Made by a program: the position numbers and the translations under genes. A stretch of 64,000 nucleotides of DNA from Mycobacterium colombiense (GTDB lineage: Bacteria > Actinomycetota > Actinomycetes > Mycobacteriales > Mycobacteriaceae), in NCBI RefSeq assembly GCF_001665835.1, contig NZ_LZSX01000039.1:62001-126000 (forward strand), written 5' to 3'. Below, piece after piece: positions 16,744 to 25,819 of this stretch (position 1 is the stretch's first letter; each line of letters begins with the position of its first letter). The notes beneath the pieces were generated by a model. The model saw only the letters and a program-made list of their open reading frames with translations. It ran no database searches and was not told the origin of the DNA.

Positions 16744-17348
16744 CCTTTCCCACCAGACCAGTGTCGCTCCGCGACCGGCAGCGCGCACAGATCCGGGCCG
16801 ATATCCGGCGTGCGGCGTTCCGCCTGTTCGTCGAGCGCGGGTACGACGCGGTGACCACCGAGGAAATCGCGACGGCCGCAGGCGTTTCCCCGCGCACGTT
16901 CTTCCGGCACGTGCCGGCGAAGGAAGAGCTCCTCCTCGCACCCGTGCGCTACGGCGGCGCCGCGATCGTCAATCTCCTCGAGGGGCGGCCCTCCGGCGAG
17001 TCGCCCGATGCCGCGCTGATCAACGCCATCATCACGCGGACCCGATCATTCGAGCAGGCCGACACCGAAGAATGGCGCGAAGCCCTGCTGGTGGTTCCCG
17101 ACCTGCTCGACAAGGTCACGGTGCACCGGCCGGCCGACAAGGAGCGCGCGACGAAGCTCATCGCCGAACGGATGGGCGTCGATCCGGATGCCGATCTCCG
17201 TCCGGGCCTGCTGGTCCAACTCGCGTTCGCGGCGGCCGATTTCGCCTTCCAGCAATGGGTGCGTCAGTCCGGAAAGCCGCGACCGCTGGATCGATACGTC
17301 ACCGACGCGCTGGACGCGGTCAAGAGTCCGCACTGGAAACGGAAATGA
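16740..17348 (+). CDS. TetR-family transcriptional regulator
   Basis: Regulator of 202 aa. The N-terminal helix-turn-helix (about 20-65) reads IRRAAFRLFVERGYDAVTTEEI then VSPRTFFRHVPAKEEL; the C-terminal ligand domain is of the MftR-like type (FQQWVR near the end). It is the last gene of the ATGA-coupled operon and presumably autoregulates through the dyad at 14307-14321. Confidence 0.93.
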   Translation: MTFPTRPVSLRDRQRAQIRADIRRAAFRLFVERGYDAVTTEEIATAAGVSPRTFFRHVPAKEELLLAPVRYGGAAIVNLLEGRPSGESPDAALINAIITRTRSFEQADTEEWREALLVVPDLLDKVTVHRPADKERATKLIAERMGVDPDADLRPGLLVQLAFAAADFAFQQWVRQSGKPRPLDRYVTDALDAVKSPHWKRK

Positions 17349-17356
17349 GCCAGGCT

Positions 17357-18346
17357 TCAGTCCCGTTGCGCCACTTCGGGATTGGCGATCCTGATGGGCT
17401 CCCCGTCCAGCCAGGCCACCACCGATTCCACCGTGTCGGAGTAGAAGGCGCCCAGCATTTCGCGCGTGACGTACCCGAGGTGGGGAGACAGGGTCACGTT
17501 CGGAAGCAGCCGCAGCGGATGGTCTTTCGGCAGCGGCTCGGTGTCATAGACGTCCAGCCCGGCCCCGGCGATGCGCCCGCTTTCCAGCGCAGCCAGCAGG
17601 GACGCCTCGTCGACGATCGGGCCCCTGGAGGTGTTGATCAGGTAGGCGTGCGGCTTCATCAGAGCCAGCTCGGCCGCGCCGACCAGTCCCCGGGTGCGTT
17701 CCGAGAGCACCAGATGAATGGAGACCACGTCCGAGGATTCGAACAGCGTGGCCTTCTCGACCCGGCGGGCGCCCGCGCTCGCGGCGGCCTCCTCGGTGAG
17801 ATTCTGGCTCCACGCAATGACTTCCATGCCGAATGCCGCGGCGTATTCGGCCATGCGCCTGCCGACTCTGCCCAGTCCGAGCAGTCCGATGGTCTTGCCG
17901 GACAACGTCATACCCGCGCTGCTCTGCCACCCGCCGTCTCGCAAGTTGCGATGCTCGTCGGCCAGATTGCGCACCGTCGCGATCATCAGCCCCCAGGCGA
18001 GTTCCGGCGTGGCGTCGCGCATGGACCTGAACCGGGGATGCGCGAAATCCGAATGCGCCACCAAAATGCCGTGTTCGGTGGCTGCGGCCATGTCCAGGTT
18101 CGGCAGGCTCCTGCCGACGATCGTGATCAGCTTCAGGTCCGGCAGCCGCTCGATCAGGCTGCGCGGAAAGTCCATCCGCTCTCGCAGGGTGCATACCACA
18201 TCGAACGGCCGCAGCGCATCGGCCGCCTCGTCGTCGGCAAGGTGCCGGCCGAAAACGGTTACCTCGGCCCGCTTTTGCACGGGTGACCAGTCGGCAACCT
18301 GTAAGGCCACACCCGCGTAGTCATCGAGAATCGCTACCCTGACCAT
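17357..18346 (-). CDS. D-2-hydroxyacid dehydrogenase family protein
   Basis: NAD-dependent dehydrogenase of 329 aa. The Rossmann motif GLLGLGRVGRRMA, the Arg region INTSRGPIVDE, the Glu in DVYDTEPLP and the catalytic His in SPHLGYVT are present. It reduces 2-keto acids or oxidises D-2-hydroxy acids; substrate unknown. GGGGAGA precedes the ATG at 18346. It converges on the TetR gene with 8 nt between. Confidence 0.93.
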   Translation of the reverse strand: MVRVAILDDYAGVALQVADWSPVQKRAEVTVFGRHLADDEAADALRPFDVVCTLRERMDFPRSLIERLPDLKLITIVGRSLPNLDMAAATEHGILVAHSDFAHPRFRSMRDATPELAWGLMIATVRNLADEHRNLRDGGWQSSAGMTLSGKTIGLLGLGRVGRRMAEYAAAFGMEVIAWSQNLTEEAAASAGARRVEKATLFESSDVVSIHLVLSERTRGLVGAAELALMKPHAYLINTSRGPIVDEASLLAALESGRIAGAGLDVYDTEPLPKDHPLRLLPNVTLSPHLGYVTREMLGAFYSDTVESVVAWLDGEPIRIANPEVAQRD

Positions 18347-18558
18347 GCCGTCTCCCCGATCCGGTGCATGGCTCACTGGACCATTACCTTGCGGGTGCCG
18401 TCAAGACCGCGACGGCGTCGCGCAGCGAAGGTGGTCGGGGGTATCGGGCTCTTCTCGGTTCCGGCCTTCGATGCAGTCGGCATGCCAGCACAGGACTGGC
18501 CCACAATCGTCAGTAGCGATCACCATACTGTTGCTATTACAGTTATTGCGGCGGCTTT

Positions 18559-18582
18559 TGACCTCGGCACGCTCCGAGGTCA
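18559..18582. promoter_or_regulatory. 9-bp perfect inverted repeat
   Basis: TGACCTCGG (18559-18567), 6-nt spacer CACGCT, CCGAGGTCA (18574-18582). It sits in a 481-bp interval between the dehydrogenase and GMC genes that otherwise shows no convincing gene. It could be an operator or an RNA hairpin, and its right arm runs into the ATG of a possible 47-codon gene. Confidence 0.4.
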
Positions 18583-18725
18583 TGACACTCTCTGTTGCAG
18601 AATACGTTTCGCGATACATCGAGGAAAACACGGTATTCGATACACCCTACGACCCGCGGCCAACATCTGGAATGGTGCTCGCGCGACTGTGCCTGGGTGG
18701 CGAGCGAGAGCGGTGTGAGGTCTGA
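18582..18725 (+). CDS. Doubtful 47-aa protein
   Basis: Reading MTLSVAEYVSRYIEEN followed by TVFDTPYDPRPTSG. The N-terminal half looks protein-like (amphipathic helix), the last part is Arg/Glu-rich. GAGG is only 2 nt from the ATG, which is poor. It may be a fragment of a lost gene. No family recognised. Confidence 0.25.
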   Translation: MTLSVAEYVSRYIEENTVFDTPYDPRPTSGMVLARLCLGGERERCEV

Positions 18726-18782
18726 GCGTGATCACATGATGGCGCCTCTTCGTGGGCCGACTATGTTAGCGTCAGCAGATAT

Positions 18783-18795
18783 TTCAGATTATGAA
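18783..18795. promoter_or_regulatory. MarR-type dyad upstream of the GMC oxidoreductase
   Basis: TTCA-GATTA-TGAA within ATTTCAGATTATGAAAT (18781-18797), 32 bp before the GMC start and downstream of a -10-like TATGTT near 18762. The same core with the same 5-nt spacing recurs at the marR start (21857-21869), which supports regulation by that MarR protein. Confidence 0.55.
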
Positions 18796-18827
18796 ATGAA
18801 GTTGAGTGTGTCAACGGAGGCATTGGG

Positions 18828-20474
18828 ATGAAGCGAGCACGGACGACGAAGGATCCCGCCGCGCCGGAGCCAGCCGACTACGTCGTTGTGGGGTCCGGTA
18901 GCGCCGGGGCGATCATCGCCCGGCGCCTAGCCGACACGGGCGCCGCGGTCACTCTGATCGAGTCGGGACGCCAGCGGCGCAGCCCGCTGGTCACGGTCCC
19001 GGGCATGTGTGGGGCCATTCACGCGACTACCGCCCTGCAGCGGTTGGTCACCTGGCCCGCTTATAGCGTCCCGCAACGACATATGAAGGGCCGCAAGCTT
19101 CCCCAGTCTCACGGCCGGATACTCGGCGGCGGCAGCGTGATCAACGGGATGGCGTTTGTACGCGGAAACCGGCAGAACTACGACGACTGGGCGGCCGACG
19201 GGGCAAAGGGCTGGGGATTCTCCGAGGTGCTGCCCTCCTTCCGACGGCTGGAGAGTTTCGAGGACGGTCCCAGTGATCTGCGCGGCGGAGACGGCCCAAT
19301 TGCGGTCGAACGGGCCACATGCCTGGCGAGTGTTACCGAAAGCTACATGGTCGCGCTGGCGGCGACTGCCGACGTCGGGATGAACGACGACTACAACGGT
19401 GCGCAGCAGGCCGGGGTGGCGCCACTTCAGCAGAGCGCCGGCGCCGGCCGAAGAGTGGGCACCGATCGTGGGTACCTATGGGATGCACCGCCGACTTTGC
19501 GGGTGCTCACCGGCGCAACCGCGACCAGGGTGATGGTGGAAAATGGCCGGGCGGTGGGAGTGGAGTTGGTCACGGGCCGCAACCGGCGACCGATGACTCC
19601 TGTGCGCGCGAGCAGCGAGGTGATCGTCAGCGCGGGGTCGCTCGGTTCGCCGCGACTTCTGATGCTCTCCGGCATCGGCAATGCAGCCCACTTGCGTGAG
19701 CATGGGATCAACGTCATAGCGGACCTGCCGGTCGGTGACAACCTGCACGATCATCTGTTCGTACCGATGTGCTACCGGGCGCCCGGCGGGCGAAGTTCAT
19801 CGCCACTGAGTTTTGCCGGAGTGGCGATCCGCGAATGCGTGCGTCCGCGGTCGACATATCTGGCGCACACCCTGTTCGAGGCCGTGGGCTTCGTCGACAG
19901 CGGAGTGCGGACGGGCACCGACATTCCGGACTTGCAGGTGTTCATCCTTCCGATGGGCTATCCCGAGAATCAGGACAGCCCGGGCCTGCACCTGGCCGCT
20001 GATTCGTCACCTGCGTTAACCCTCATGCCGACGATGATCTATCCGGAGAGCCGGGGGACCGTGCGCCTGGCCTCGACGGATCCGTTCACCGCTCCCCTCA
20101 TCGATCCCAACTACCTGGCCGAACCCCGGGATCTGGCGACCCTGGTGGCCGGCATGGAGCTCGTGCGGGAGACGTTGGCACACAAGGCGATCGCACGCGA
20201 GGTTGGTCGTGAGGTGCTGCCCGGCTCCGACCAGAATGGCACCGACCTCGCGGAATTCGTACGACGAAACGGTTCGGGTGTGTATCACCCGGTCGGGACG
20301 TGCCGGATGGGCACCGACGAACGCGCGGTTGTCGATCCCGCGCTACGGGTAAGGGGCGTGGCGGGACTGCGCGTGGCCGATGCATCGATCATGCCGAGCA
20401 TCGTCGGAGGCAATACGAATGCCGCGGCGATGATGATCGGAGAACGGGCCGCCGAACTGATAATCGGCGCTTGA
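18828..20474 (+). CDS. GMC-family flavin oxidoreductase
   Basis: FAD-dependent alcohol/choline/cholesterol oxidase-type enzyme of 548 aa. ADP-binding VVGSGSAGAII is at 19-30, GMC signature HGRILGGGSVINGM follows, and the C-terminal YHPVGTCRMGTDERAVVDP and NTNAAAMMIGERAAELI carry the active-site His and the closing FAD contact. GGAGG is 7 nt before the ATG. With the AveC-like membrane protein and MarR regulator it forms an apparent module; oxidation of an alcohol on a lipid or polyketide is an inference. Confidence 0.93.
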   Translation: MKRARTTKDPAAPEPADYVVVGSGSAGAIIARRLADTGAAVTLIESGRQRRSPLVTVPGMCGAIHATTALQRLVTWPAYSVPQRHMKGRKLPQSHGRILGGGSVINGMAFVRGNRQNYDDWAADGAKGWGFSEVLPSFRRLESFEDGPSDLRGGDGPIAVERATCLASVTESYMVALAATADVGMNDDYNGAQQAGVAPLQQSAGAGRRVGTDRGYLWDAPPTLRVLTGATATRVMVENGRAVGVELVTGRNRRPMTPVRASSEVIVSAGSLGSPRLLMLSGIGNAAHLREHGINVIADLPVGDNLHDHLFVPMCYRAPGGRSSSPLSFAGVAIRECVRPRSTYLAHTLFEAVGFVDSGVRTGTDIPDLQVFILPMGYPENQDSPGLHLAADSSPALTLMPTMIYPESRGTVRLASTDPFTAPLIDPNYLAEPRDLATLVAGMELVRETLAHKAIAREVGREVLPGSDQNGTDLAEFVRRNGSGVYHPVGTCRMGTDERAVVDPALRVRGVAGLRVADASIMPSIVGGNTNAAAMMIGERAAELIIGA

Positions 20475-20558
20475 TGCTCGTCGGCTGATCGCGCCGATCG
20501 CGCACCGTCCCAAGGCAGAACGCATCGTCAGATCCTCATGCGGCGAATGCGCCAACCG

Positions 20559-20583
20559 GATACTCGAATCCCCCTCGGGTATC
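20559..20583. terminator. Stem-loop between convergent genes
   Basis: GATACTCGA (20559-20567) pairs with TCGGGTATC (20575-20583) with one wobble, loop 7 nt. It lies between the convergent GMC and AveC-like genes, where a two-way terminator is expected. There is no T-run. Confidence 0.35.
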
Positions 20584-20646
20584 GAAACCCCTTGTCGGAA
20601 AGCAACATACCCGCTTCGTTGTTTCCTGGCCGCGCGCCGCGGAGGG

Positions 20647-21777
20647 TCACGTGGAATTGCAGCGGTCGGACTGCACAACGATGTCTCTCGGTCGGCCTTC
20701 CGGTTGCGCGATCTGCCACGAACTGGCCTTACCGGCGGTGAATGGTCCCGGGGCTCCTTGAGATTGGTAGTAGCCGCGCGGATCCCAGGTCTTCGCCTGT
20801 GGGTACGGCCACGGGCAGGCGACGGTGGACGCTGCGCCAGTCGCACGTACCAGCCAAAAGGCTGAGCTAAACGTGATCATCGCGATATTCACAACAATCG
20901 CCATCACCAGGAAGGTAGCCAACGTGGGGCGACGAGCATGCAGGCGCGATCGCTGTGCAATCTTTTCCGCCTGGGATCTTCCGGTGTCGTCGCGATAGAG
21001 CAGGACCGACGCCGGAATCATGACGATCGTGATGAGCCCGCTCGCCATCATCAGCGGGAACTGACTGTTCTTGCCAGCATCGATCGAGCCGAAGTCGATG
21101 ACGTGGCTGTATGTGAGGAACTGGGCACGGGTCAGGAGGATCTCTTGAGCAGCATCCCAGATGACGCCGATGACGAACGTCAGCACGGCTATTGAGATCA
21201 GCGGATGGCGCCAGACGAAGGCCCCCGGATCACTGCGGCGCTGAATGGTCCGCAGGATCGGCATGGCCAGGAAGTAAGGAACGAGGACATAGGGCGCGTA
21301 AATGAAGGAGGTCAGCGGCTCAATAATCGGAGAGATGTTGAGCCACGGCCAATCTCGGGAAAAGTGCCAAAGATTTGGGTTGTAGACCAGGCCGATTGCC
21401 CAGTTATTGATCGGATCCCACCAAAACAGTGTGCTGGTGGCGAGGACCATAAGTATCACCGGCTGTCCGGGATGCCGCCTCCAGACGAGAATAGAGGCGA
21501 CGATGGTGCCAACGGCGAGCAGAGCGCCCAATATCTGTCCCCACGCGAGCCAGTCGAAGGGGTGTAACAGTGGCTGCACCGGAGGCGGCTTGCCCACGCC
21601 GTCCGGATTCACGTTCTCGGGCGACGCCGGTCCATGCTTGTCCGCGGTCACCAGAATGAGGACCGCCAACGCGGCCACCATCACCCAACCGATCAGGGCC
21701 TGCCAAGGTGAAATAGCGCGGGGGCGCACGGTCCGGTTGGAGACCGAGAGCTCGTGGACAGGAACTGATGGCTTCAT
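20647..21777 (-). CDS. AveC-family multi-pass membrane protein (spirocyclase-like)
   Basis: Membrane protein of 376 aa with about seven hydrophobic segments (ALIGWVMVAALAVLILV, ILGALLAVGTIVASILVW and others) and conserved aromatic patches DWLAWGQ, FWWDPINNW, WPWLN. The architecture and motifs match proteins annotated as AveC-like spirocyclases, after Streptomyces AveC, which acts in avermectin spiroketal formation. No polyketide synthase is nearby, so real spirocyclisation is doubtful here. GAGGAG precedes the ATG. It is divergent from marR across 87 bp containing the shared operator. Confidence 0.8.
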   Translation of the reverse strand: MKPSVPVHELSVSNRTVRPRAISPWQALIGWVMVAALAVLILVTADKHGPASPENVNPDGVGKPPPVQPLLHPFDWLAWGQILGALLAVGTIVASILVWRRHPGQPVILMVLATSTLFWWDPINNWAIGLVYNPNLWHFSRDWPWLNISPIIEPLTSFIYAPYVLVPYFLAMPILRTIQRRSDPGAFVWRHPLISIAVLTFVIGVIWDAAQEILLTRAQFLTYSHVIDFGSIDAGKNSQFPLMMASGLITIVMIPASVLLYRDDTGRSQAEKIAQRSRLHARRPTLATFLVMAIVVNIAMITFSSAFWLVRATGAASTVACPWPYPQAKTWDPRGYYQSQGAPGPFTAGKASSWQIAQPEGRPRDIVVQSDRCNST

Positions 21778-21856
21778 TGCACTCCTCGCGTATCCCCGCG
21801 ACCTCTAGTGACGCGTGAGGCGAACATCGCCCCAGGGTGAAGATTAACCCAGTTTA

Positions 21857-21869
21857 TTCATATAATGAA
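21857..21869. promoter_or_regulatory. MarR-type dyad overlapping -10 and start of marR
   Basis: TTCA-TATAA-TGAA, matching the dyad at 18783-18795 in core and spacing. It covers a consensus -10 TATAAT (21861-21866) reading rightward, so repressor binding would block the marR promoter. Because that -10 overlaps the ATG at 21865, translation may really begin at GTG 21919. Confidence 0.55.
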
Positions 21870-22404
21870 ATATTCTGCTGAGTCGCTGCCTGACGTTGAG
21901 GCGGTAGCGTATGGCGTCGTGACCGACGCCCTTGGACCTGCCGACGACGCCGACATCGTCGACTTTCTTGGAGCAGTGATGGACGTCGAACGTATGATTG
22001 CGACCCTCACCATGCCGGTGGCCAACAAGTATGGAATCTCTGAACGCGCCCTCGGCATCATCTTTCTGGTTCACGCCGGGCTCGACCGCCCCAGCTCACT
22101 GAGTGAATACCTCAACGTGCTGCCGAGTACCATCACCGCGGACATCGACAAGCTCGCCGCCGCGGATCTGTTGCGACGGACGGCATCGAATGCCGACAAA
22201 CGGGTCACCCGCATCCAGGTGACGCCGCGCGGTGCGCGCGTGCAAAAGGAGTCGTTGCGCCAGCTGCATGAGTTCTTCCGAGCCAAGGCGGCCAGCGTGG
22301 CTCTTGAAGAACTCCAAGCCTGCATCGCTGCGCTCCGCAGGCTCAGCGGTGTTCCGGAGTCGCCAGTTCCAAATCCGCTGCGGAAGGCCGACGACACCCG
22401 CTGA
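21865..22404 (+). CDS. MarR-family transcriptional regulator
   Basis: Regulator of 179 aa with a winged helix (about 55-130): LVHAGLDRPSSLSEYLNVLPSTITADIDKLAAADLLRRT, with wing NADKRVTRIQVTPRG. It is longer at the N-terminus than most MarR proteins; a start at GTG 21919 would give about 161 aa and fits the -10 position better. It is divergent from the AveC-like gene. Two matching dyads make it the likely regulator of the AveC-like and GMC genes. Confidence 0.9.
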   Translation: MKYSAESLPDVEAVAYGVVTDALGPADDADIVDFLGAVMDVERMIATLTMPVANKYGISERALGIIFLVHAGLDRPSSLSEYLNVLPSTITADIDKLAAADLLRRTASNADKRVTRIQVTPRGARVQKESLRQLHEFFRAKAASVALEELQACIAALRRLSGVPESPVPNPLRKADDTR

Positions 22405-22530
22405 TCGAGTCCGGCCACGCCGCGAATATGGCTCTATAGCAAGCTGTTTCGCTTGGGCGGCGGTGCATTGGACTATCCGCCAGGTCGTGAGGGCCAGCGA
22501 TAGGCTAGATCGGTCTGCGTCTCACTTTCG

Positions 22531-22544
22531 TGTCATATATGACA
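22531..22544. promoter_or_regulatory. 14-bp perfect palindrome
   Basis: TGTCATATATGACA, an AT-centred perfect dyad in the 375-bp interval between marR and prpR, followed by a direct repeat CATGACATGACG. It may be an operator; no adjacent standard gene explains it, except the small reading at 22643. Confidence 0.4.
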
Positions 22545-22642
22545 TCGACATGACATGACGATGAGAAAATGACAGGCCAGATGAGAACCTACACTTCCCC
22601 GCGTGTGGCGGCCTGGCCATCTGGGACGGCGTCCATCGGGGC

Positions 22643-22750
22643 ATGCTGTCGCTGGTCGGCGTGAGAATCGCGACAATCGCCATGGGGTTGCTCGCGATAC
22701 CGCTCGCTTTCGGGCTCCTGAAATGGTTGCTGCGTCGGGTCCGTCGCTGA
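22643..22750 (+). CDS. Possible 35-aa single-span membrane peptide
   Basis: MLSLVGVRIATIAMGLLAIP then LAFGLLKWLLRRVRR: one hydrophobic helix with a strongly basic C-terminus, the usual look of a small membrane protein. No good ribosome site; the frame stays open upstream (AIWDGVHRG). Low confidence, listed because it is too short for standard gene calls and lies downstream of a palindrome. Confidence 0.3.
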   Translation: MLSLVGVRIATIAMGLLAIPLAFGLLKWLLRRVRR

Positions 22751-22779
22751 CGTCGGCGGGCGACCCGACCTGACCGCCC

Positions 22780-24195
22780 TCAGGTCGTAATCGCCGGTGG
22801 ATACGGCAGATCCCTGCTGCTGTGCGGATCGACATATACCGGGCGGCCGAGATACGGGAAGGCGCGTTGCGGGCAGGCGGGCCGGTCGCAGATCTTGCAG
22901 CCGGCCCCGATCGGCACGGTCGATTCGGTGTTGGTCGGATCGATGCCGACGGAGTAGATGAGTTTTTCGGCGTGGGCGACGTCGCAGCCGAGCCCGATGG
23001 CGAAGCTCTTGTCCGGGCCGAGGTAGCGGCTCGGCTCAGTCGCGGTGGTCCGGGCGATCCAGAAGTAGGTGCGCTCGTCGGGCATCTGTGCGACCTGCGT
23101 CAGGAACTGGCCGGGCCGGGAAAACGCGTGGTGCACCACCCAAAGCGGGCAGTTTCCGCCGACGCGGGAGAAGTGAAATGCCGTGGCGGACTGGCGTTTA
23201 GAGATGTTCCCTGCGCTGTCGGTGCGAACGAAGATGAACGGAATGCCGCGGGCGTTGGGGCGTTGCAGGGTGGACAGCCGGTGGCAGATGGTTTCGAACC
23301 CCACCTCGAATCGCCTGGCCAGCTGGTCGATGTCGTAGCGGACGCCCTCGGCGGCATCCAGAAATCTCAGGTAGGGCAACAGCAGCGCGCCGGCGAAATA
23401 GTTCGCCAGGCCGATGCGGGCGACGCCGCGCGCATCGTCGCTGAGCTGATCGTCGCCGGCGATGATCCCGGTGATCAACCTGTCCTGGGTCAGCAGGGCG
23501 ATCTGGGTGGCGAGCTGAAAGGCACGCTGGCCGGGGTGAAGCCACCGGGCCAGATACAGGGTCTTCGATTCGGGCGCAAACAGCCGTTTGGAGTTGGGAT
23601 CTAGCGCCTGGCCGTCGTCGATCACCACCGTGACGTCAAGTTTGTCGGCGAGCAACCGTGCCAGCTGGCCGTCGAGACCGCCAATGCGCAAACGGTTCTC
23701 GTTGAACAGGTCTTCGGCAGCGGTGTCCAGTTCGCCAATGTAGTTCTTGCGGTCGTAGAAGAAGTCGCGGACCTCTTCGAAAGGCATTGGCTGCTGGGAC
23801 ATTCCCGACGTGTCGAGGTTGGCGCGACTGTGCAGCGCTTCGAGGTCGGCGGTGGTGTCGTGCAGCCGGCGGTGCAGATTGACCAGTGTCTGCCCGATCG
23901 CCGGCATCCGGGCGACCAACTCCTCGACTTGCCCTGCGGTGGCAGACGCGTCGGCCAGGACTTCGCGTAGATCCGACACCAGGCGGGCGTCGGATTCCGG
24001 TGCGAAATAGTGCGTCGGCAAATCGAACCGCTCGGCGAGGGTGAGCAGCACCGGCACCGTGATCGGGCGCTGATCGTTTTCCAGCTGGTTGACGTAGCTG
24101 GTCGACAGTCCCAGGACGCGCGCCAGCGCCACTTGGGTCAGCCCCTGCTCCTCGCGTAATCGCCGTAGCCGCGCTCCGGCGAACGTCTTCGCCAC
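22780..24195 (-). CDS. prpR: PrpR-type regulator of propionate metabolism (ScfR family)
   Basis: Regulator of 471 aa: N-terminal XRE helix-turn-helix (about 8-62), middle IrrE/ImmA-like region, C-terminal short-chain-acyl domain. Cys residues in GGNCPLW, GLGCDV and [11 protein letters not shown] fit the Fe-S cluster and acyl-CoA sensing reported for M. tuberculosis PrpR (Rv1129c). It is close in sequence to RamB, but its position divergent from prpDBC identifies it as PrpR. The start is GTG 24195. It should activate the prp operon when propionyl-CoA rises. Confidence 0.9.
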   Translation of the reverse strand: MAKTFAGARLRRLREEQGLTQVALARVLGLSTSYVNQLENDQRPITVPVLLTLAERFDLPTHYFAPESDARLVSDLREVLADASATAGQVEELVARMPAIGQTLVNLHRRLHDTTADLEALHSRANLDTSGMSQQPMPFEEVRDFFYDRKNYIGELDTAAEDLFNENRLRIGGLDGQLARLLADKLDVTVVIDDGQALDPNSKRLFAPESKTLYLARWLHPGQRAFQLATQIALLTQDRLITGIIAGDDQLSDDARGVARIGLANYFAGALLLPYLRFLDAAEGVRYDIDQLARRFEVGFETICHRLSTLQRPNARGIPFIFVRTDSAGNISKRQSATAFHFSRVGGNCPLWVVHHAFSRPGQFLTQVAQMPDERTYFWIARTTATEPSRYLGPDKSFAIGLGCDVAHAEKLIYSVGIDPTNTESTVPIGAGCKICDRPACPQRAFPYLGRPVYVDPHSSRDLPYPPAITT

Positions 24196-24224
24196 CCATC
24201 ACACGATACGCCCGCGCCTTTCAC

Positions 24225-24313
24225 AAAGTTCGCAAAATGCGGCGGGTGAGGACACACGATTACGCCTTTACAGGGCATTTACCTCGCATGCGGCTTTGCG
24301 TACTGTGCGGCTT
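24225..24313 (+). promoter_or_regulatory. prpD promoter with PrpR/RamB-like box, apparently leaderless
   Basis: AAAGTTCGCAAAA (24225-24237; the other strand reads TTTTGCGAACTTT) resembles RamB/PrpR boxes, and a second TTTGCG half-site is at 24295-24300. A -10 TACTGT (24301-24306) is followed by 7 nt and then the prpD ATG, the spacing of mycobacterial leaderless transcripts; no Shine-Dalgarno is present. Confidence 0.5.
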
Positions 24314-25819
24314 ATGCGCCTTCATGACGTCCGAACCCGACGCAGCGCCGAAGACTTCCCACGGAATGAGCACCTGGCCTGGAAGATCGCGGAGGTCGCG
24401 GCCGACCCGGTCGCCGTGCCCGCCGACACCGAGACGATGGTGATCAACCGGATCATCGACAACGCCGCGGTGTCGGCCGCCTCGGTGACCCGCCGTCCGA
24501 CAGCCGCCGCCCGAGCCCAGGCCCAGGCCCACCCCAACTCGTTCAAGGGCGCCAAGGTCTTCGGCATCCGGGGCGACCACTCCCCGGAATGGGCGGCCTG
24601 GGCCAACGGCGTCGCTGTGCGCGAACTGGACTTCCACGACACTTTCCTGGCCGCCGAGTACTCCCACCCGGGTGACAACATCCCGGCCCTGGTGGCAGTG
24701 GCCCAGCATCTCGGAATCGGCGGAGCCGACCTGATCCGCGGCATCACAACGGGTTACGAGGTCCAGATCGATCTGGTCAAGGGAATCTGCCTGCACGAGC
24801 ACAAGATTGACCACGTCGCTCACCTCGGCCCGTCGGTCGCCGCCGGGCTGGGCACCATGCTGCGACTGGACAAGGACACCATCTATCAGGCGATCGGGCA
24901 GGCGCTGCACCTGACGACGTCCACCCGGCAGTCGCGCAAGGGCCTGATCTCCAGCTGGAAGGCGTACGCGCCCGCCTGGGCCGGCAAGGTCGCCATCGAG
25001 GCCGTCGACCGCGCCATGCGCGGCGAGGACGCACCCGCCCCGATCTGGGAGGGCGAGGACGGGGTGATCGCCTGGCTGCTCTCGGGTCCTGAGCACACCT
25101 ACCAGGTTGCGCTGCCCGAGCCGGGCGAACCCAAGCGCGCCATCCTGGACAGCTACACCAAGGAGCACTCGGCCGAATACCAGAGCCAGGCGCTGATCGA
25201 CCTGGCCCGCCGAATGCGGGACAGCATCGGCGATCTCGACCAGATCGCGACGATCGTGCTGCACACCAGCCACCACACCCACTACGTGATCGGCACCGGA
25301 GCAGGCGATCCGCAGAAATTCGACCCGGATGCCTCCCGCGAAACGCTGGACCACTCCGTGATGTACATCTTCGCCGTCGCCTTGCAGGACGGAACCTGGC
25401 ATCACGAAAGGTCTTACGCGCCCGAGCGGGCACACCGGCCTGACACCATCGAGCTCTGGCGCAAGGTTTCGACGGTCGAAGATCCCGAGTGGACCCGGCG
25501 TTACCACTCCCCGGATCCGGGCGAGAAGGCGTTTGGAGCCCGTGCCGAGGTGACCCTCAAAAACGGTGAGGTCATCGTCGACGAGATCGCCGTCGCCGAC
25601 GCACATCCCCTGGGGGCCAGGCCGTTTGCGCGCGAGCAATACATCGGAAAGTTCCACGAACTGGCCGAGGGCGTCGTCAGCGACACCGAGCAGCGGCGCT
25701 TCCTCTCCGCGGCTGAGGCCCTCTCGGACCTGCAACCTGGCGCGCTGGGCGCGTTGAACATCACGGTCGCTCCGCTGGTGCTCGACCGGGCGCCCACGAT
25801 TCCCTCGGGGATCTTCTGA
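24314..25819 (+). CDS. prpD: 2-methylcitrate dehydratase
   Basis: MmgE/PrpD-family enzyme of 501 aa that dehydrates 2-methylcitrate to 2-methyl-cis-aconitate in propionyl-CoA disposal. Family segments [37 protein letters not shown] and [15 protein letters not shown] are present. The ATG at 24314 matches the N-terminus known for mycobacterial PrpD and sits 7 nt after a -10. The stop overlaps the prpB start by one base. Confidence 0.95.
   Translation: MRLHDVRTRRSAEDFPRNEHLAWKIAEVAADPVAVPADTETMVINRIIDNAAVSAASVTRRPTAAARAQAQAHPNSFKGAKVFGIRGDHSPEWAAWANGVAVRELDFHDTFLAAEYSHPGDNIPALVAVAQHLGIGGADLIRGITTGYEVQIDLVKGICLHEHKIDHVAHLGPSVAAGLGTMLRLDKDTIYQAIGQALHLTTSTRQSRKGLISSWKAYAPAWAGKVAIEAVDRAMRGEDAPAPIWEGEDGVIAWLLSGPEHTYQVALPEPGEPKRAILDSYTKEHSAEYQSQALIDLARRMRDSIGDLDQIATIVLHTSHHTHYVIGTGAGDPQKFDPDASRETLDHSVMYIFAVALQDGTWHHERSYAPERAHRPDTIELWRKVSTVEDPEWTRRYHSPDPGEKAFGARAEVTLKNGEVIVDEIAVADAHPLGARPFAREQYIGKFHELAEGVVSDTEQRRFLSAAEALSDLQPGALGALNITVAPLVLDRAPTIPSGIF

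Noticed and set aside
18401..18631. 76-codon leftward reading in the gap before the GMC gene
   Set aside because: No domain, no ribosome site, and it covers the inverted repeat without codon structure.
20647..21777. AveC-like protein as part of a polyketide cluster
   Set aside because: No PKS, acyl carrier or tailoring genes nearby beyond the GMC enzyme, so a polyketide role is not supported here.
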